NCBI GenBank assembly: GCA_964581355.1
Contig: CAZOOA010000066.1
Location: 1 to 14,613, forward strand
DNA from: CAZOOA01 sp964581355
Lineage (GTDB): Bacteria > Bacillota > Dethiobacteria > DTU022 > UBA8154
Reading direction: 5' to 3'
Length of the DNA: 14,613 nucleotides
Shown: one piece after another, positions 13,166 to 14,613 of the stretch
Numbering within the stretch: position 1 is the stretch's first letter
How the letters are laid out: each line of letters begins with the position of its first letter
The notes under the pieces: generated by a model
Databases searched by the model: none
The model's input: the letters and a program-made list of their open reading frames with translations, nothing else
Told to the model about the DNA's origin: nothing
Translations under genes and position numbers: made by a program

Positions 13166-14613
13166 TTAGAAGTTACTAATATTATATTTACTGAGTTTCC
13201 GATAAAGAGTGCTGCGGGCAATTCCCAGATGTTTGGCTACTTCTGTCCGGTTCCCGTTAAATTTATCCATATAGGCCAATATCGTTGCCTTTTCAACATT
13301 CGTTAGCGTTTTATCTTCCCCAGAAATTTCCGACTGATCTGGAGATACATGCTGCTCCCTCATTTCCATTGGTAGCAGGTCCAGGTTTAGCCTGACATCA
13401 TCTTCGGCAAGATAAATTGCCCGCTCGATTACATTTTGTAATTCCCGGACATTACCTGTCCATTTATGGGCCATGAAAAGGTCAATAACCTTGGAATCAA
13501 CTCCAGTAAATTTTTTACCCAGACGGGAGCAGATCATCTCTGCCAAATATTCCACCAGCATGGGGATATCATCCAGCCTGTCCCTTAAGCATGGCAGGGT
13601 AATGGTCATCACATTCAACCGATAAAAGAGATCTCGCCTGAAGTTACCGTTTTCCACTTCCTGGATCAGGTGTTTATTGGTAGCAGCGATAATACGTACA
13701 TCCACAGAAATCAAATTGCGCCCGCCTATTCGCATCACCGCATTTTCTTCCAGGACACGCAAAAGATAGGTCTGCATTTCCAGGGGCATTTCGCCGATTT
13801 CATCAAGGAACAAAGTGCCTCCATTGGCCAATTCAAACTTGCCGGGGTTTCCTCCCTTCTTGGCCCCCGTAAAAGCTCCTTCCTCGTAGCCAAAAAGCTC
13901 GCTGCCCAAAAGCTCCTTGTTAATTGCCGCACAATTCAGGGCCACAAAAGGCTCCGAGGTACGGGAACTGGCATTGTGAATGGCCTGGGCCAGGATATCC
14001 TTGCCCGTGCCGCTTTCACCCAGGACCAGGACATTACACGGGTTGGAAGCAGCGATTTCCGCCAGCTTAAGCGCATTTCTGAAATTTGGATTATTACCCA
14101 CGATCTGGTCAAATGTATACCGCGCCGTATTTCCATAAACGCGATCTATCAGGCGTTTGACCCGGGACAGTTCTTGGAGAATGGCCACTATCCCCAACGT
14201 CTCTTCGTTGGTGGCAAGAAAGCGACAGGTAACGGTATACCTGACCATGTTCTTGGAAAAATGAAGGTTGATTATTTCGTCGGTTACCTCACGCTGCCCC
14301 CGGAGAACCTGGACTAATTGATGATACGGTTTTTCTGACATCACTTTTTCAACATGATTTCCAACAAGTTTTTCTGTATTTAACTGGAGCATTTTCTGCC
14401 CTCTTAAGTTGATATGGGTAATGATCCCATCACAGTCCACTGTAATAACCCCGTCATTCATCGATTCCATGATAATTGACTTGTACTGGTCAGCCAGGAA
14501 ACTGGCCCTCCAGGCCCTTCTCAGTGCAATCTGGTTTTCAATGGCATTGGCAGCAGCAACGATCATGCCCAGGGTATGATCGTGAACCAGTTTATAATTC
14601 CCGGACATATCCA
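13166..14613 (-). CDS. Sigma-54-dependent activator (GAF-PAS-AAA+-HTH), 5' end outside window
   Basis: An enhancer-binding protein that drives sigma-54 RNA polymerase with ATP. The frame stays open to the window edge. The first in-window Met (14608) is unlikely to be the start, because the sequence after it (HTLGMIVAAANAIENQ) is the last helix of a GAF-type domain as in AcoR-like regulators. Counting from that Met: PAS domain at about 40-150 (SMNDGVITVDCDGIITHIN), Walker A GESGTGKD at 197-204, the sigma-54 contact loop GAFTGA at 244-249, Walker B GGTLFLDE at 263-270, the FRRDLFYRL sensor region near 323, and a Fis-type HTH at about 453-473 (NRTEVAKHLGIARSTLYRKL). The GAF/PAS part should sense a small ligand, perhaps the acid or its CoA ester. 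As the only regulator here beside four -24/-12 elements, it is the probable activator of the whole cluster. Confidence 0.95.
   Translation of the reverse strand, partial: DMSGNYKLVHDHTLGMIVAAANAIENQIALRRAWRASFLADQYKSIIMESMNDGVITVDCDGIITHINLRGQKMLQLNTEKLVGNHVEKVMSEKPYHQLVQVLRGQREVTDEIINLHFSKNMVRYTVTCRFLATNEETLGIVAILQELSRVKRLIDRVYGNTARYTFDQIVGNNPNFRNALKLAEIAASNPCNVLVLGESGTGKDILAQAIHNASSRTSEPFVALNCAAINKELLGSELFGYEEGAFTGAKKGGNPGKFELANGGTLFLDEIGEMPLEMQTYLLRVLEENAVMRIGGRNLISVDVRIIAATNKHLIQEVENGNFRRDLFYRLNVMTITLPCLRDRLDDIPMLVEYLAEMICSRLGKKFTGVDSKVIDLFMAHKWTGNVRELQNVIERAIYLAEDDVRLNLDLLPMEMREQHVSPDQSEISGEDKTLTNVEKATILAYMDKFNGNRTEVAKHLGIARSTLYRKLSKYNISNF

Noticed and set aside
13670..14317. 215-codon plus-strand open frame opposite the activator
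   Set aside because: It is fully antisense to well-conserved PAS and AAA+ sequence, with no domain of its own; a shadow of the real gene.
1..14613. CRISPR array, tRNA, rRNA, insertion sequence or phage genes
   Set aside because: I saw no regularly spaced repeats, no tRNA cloverleaf sequence, no transposase or phage motifs and no terminal inverted repeats.

Overview
The window looks like a metabolic island of an anaerobic, low-to-mid GC Firmicute, probably a Clostridia/Peptococcaceae-type syntroph, fermenter or sulfate reducer. The lineage is an inference. It rests on strong AGGAGG-type ribosome binding sites, many GTG and TTG starts, a base composition that is mixed by eye, and a fatty-acid/acyl-CoA gene set controlled by a sigma-54 activator. 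No 16S, tRNA, phage or transposon signal was seen.

Layout, right to left along the minus strand. (1) At 13166-14613 is the 3' part of a sigma-54 enhancer-binding activator (GAF remnant, PAS, AAA+, Fis-type HTH), cut by the window edge. (2) At 11920-13062 is an acyl-CoA dehydrogenase behind a consensus -24/-12 promoter and closed by a hairpin terminator. (3) At 3672-11669 is a compact eight-gene minus-strand operon, also behind a -24/-12 element. It holds an acetyl-CoA acetyltransferase, an isovaleryl/long-chain-type acyl-CoA dehydrogenase, a Zn-ribbon/OB (DUF35) protein, two SCP-x-type thiolase-like proteins, a second DUF35 protein, a B12-binding small subunit and an acyl-CoA mutase large subunit. 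(4) At 2726-3496 (+) is a short-chain dehydrogenase, convergent with the operon and separated from it by a strong hairpin terminator. (5) At 1-2307 (-) are an AtoE-type short-chain fatty acid transporter and a beta-keto acid cleavage enzyme (BKACE, DUF849). Two divergent -24/-12 elements lie 26 bp apart between (4) and (5).

How it may work: I found four matches to the sigma-54 consensus. Each sits in front of a transcription unit, and the only regulator in view is a sigma-54 activator. The window therefore reads as one regulon for uptake (AtoE) and CoA-level breakdown of a short or branched acid. The steps would be dehydrogenation (two ACADs), B12 carbon-skeleton rearrangement (mutase), oxidation (SDR) and C-C cleavage (thiolase, thiolase-like/DUF35 complexes, BKACE). 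The substrate is not evident. No CoA ligase, CoA-transferase, hydratase or mutase chaperone is in the window.

The most unusual point is the mutase. Its substrate-contact positions (V90, V117, S206, N243) differ from what I remember for methylmalonyl-, isobutyryl- and 2-hydroxyisobutyryl-CoA mutases. Both thiolase-like proteins lack the nucleophilic cysteine and are bracketed by DUF35 partners, as in retro-aldolase complexes. Together these suggest an uncharacterised B12-dependent acyl-CoA rearrangement and cleavage route.
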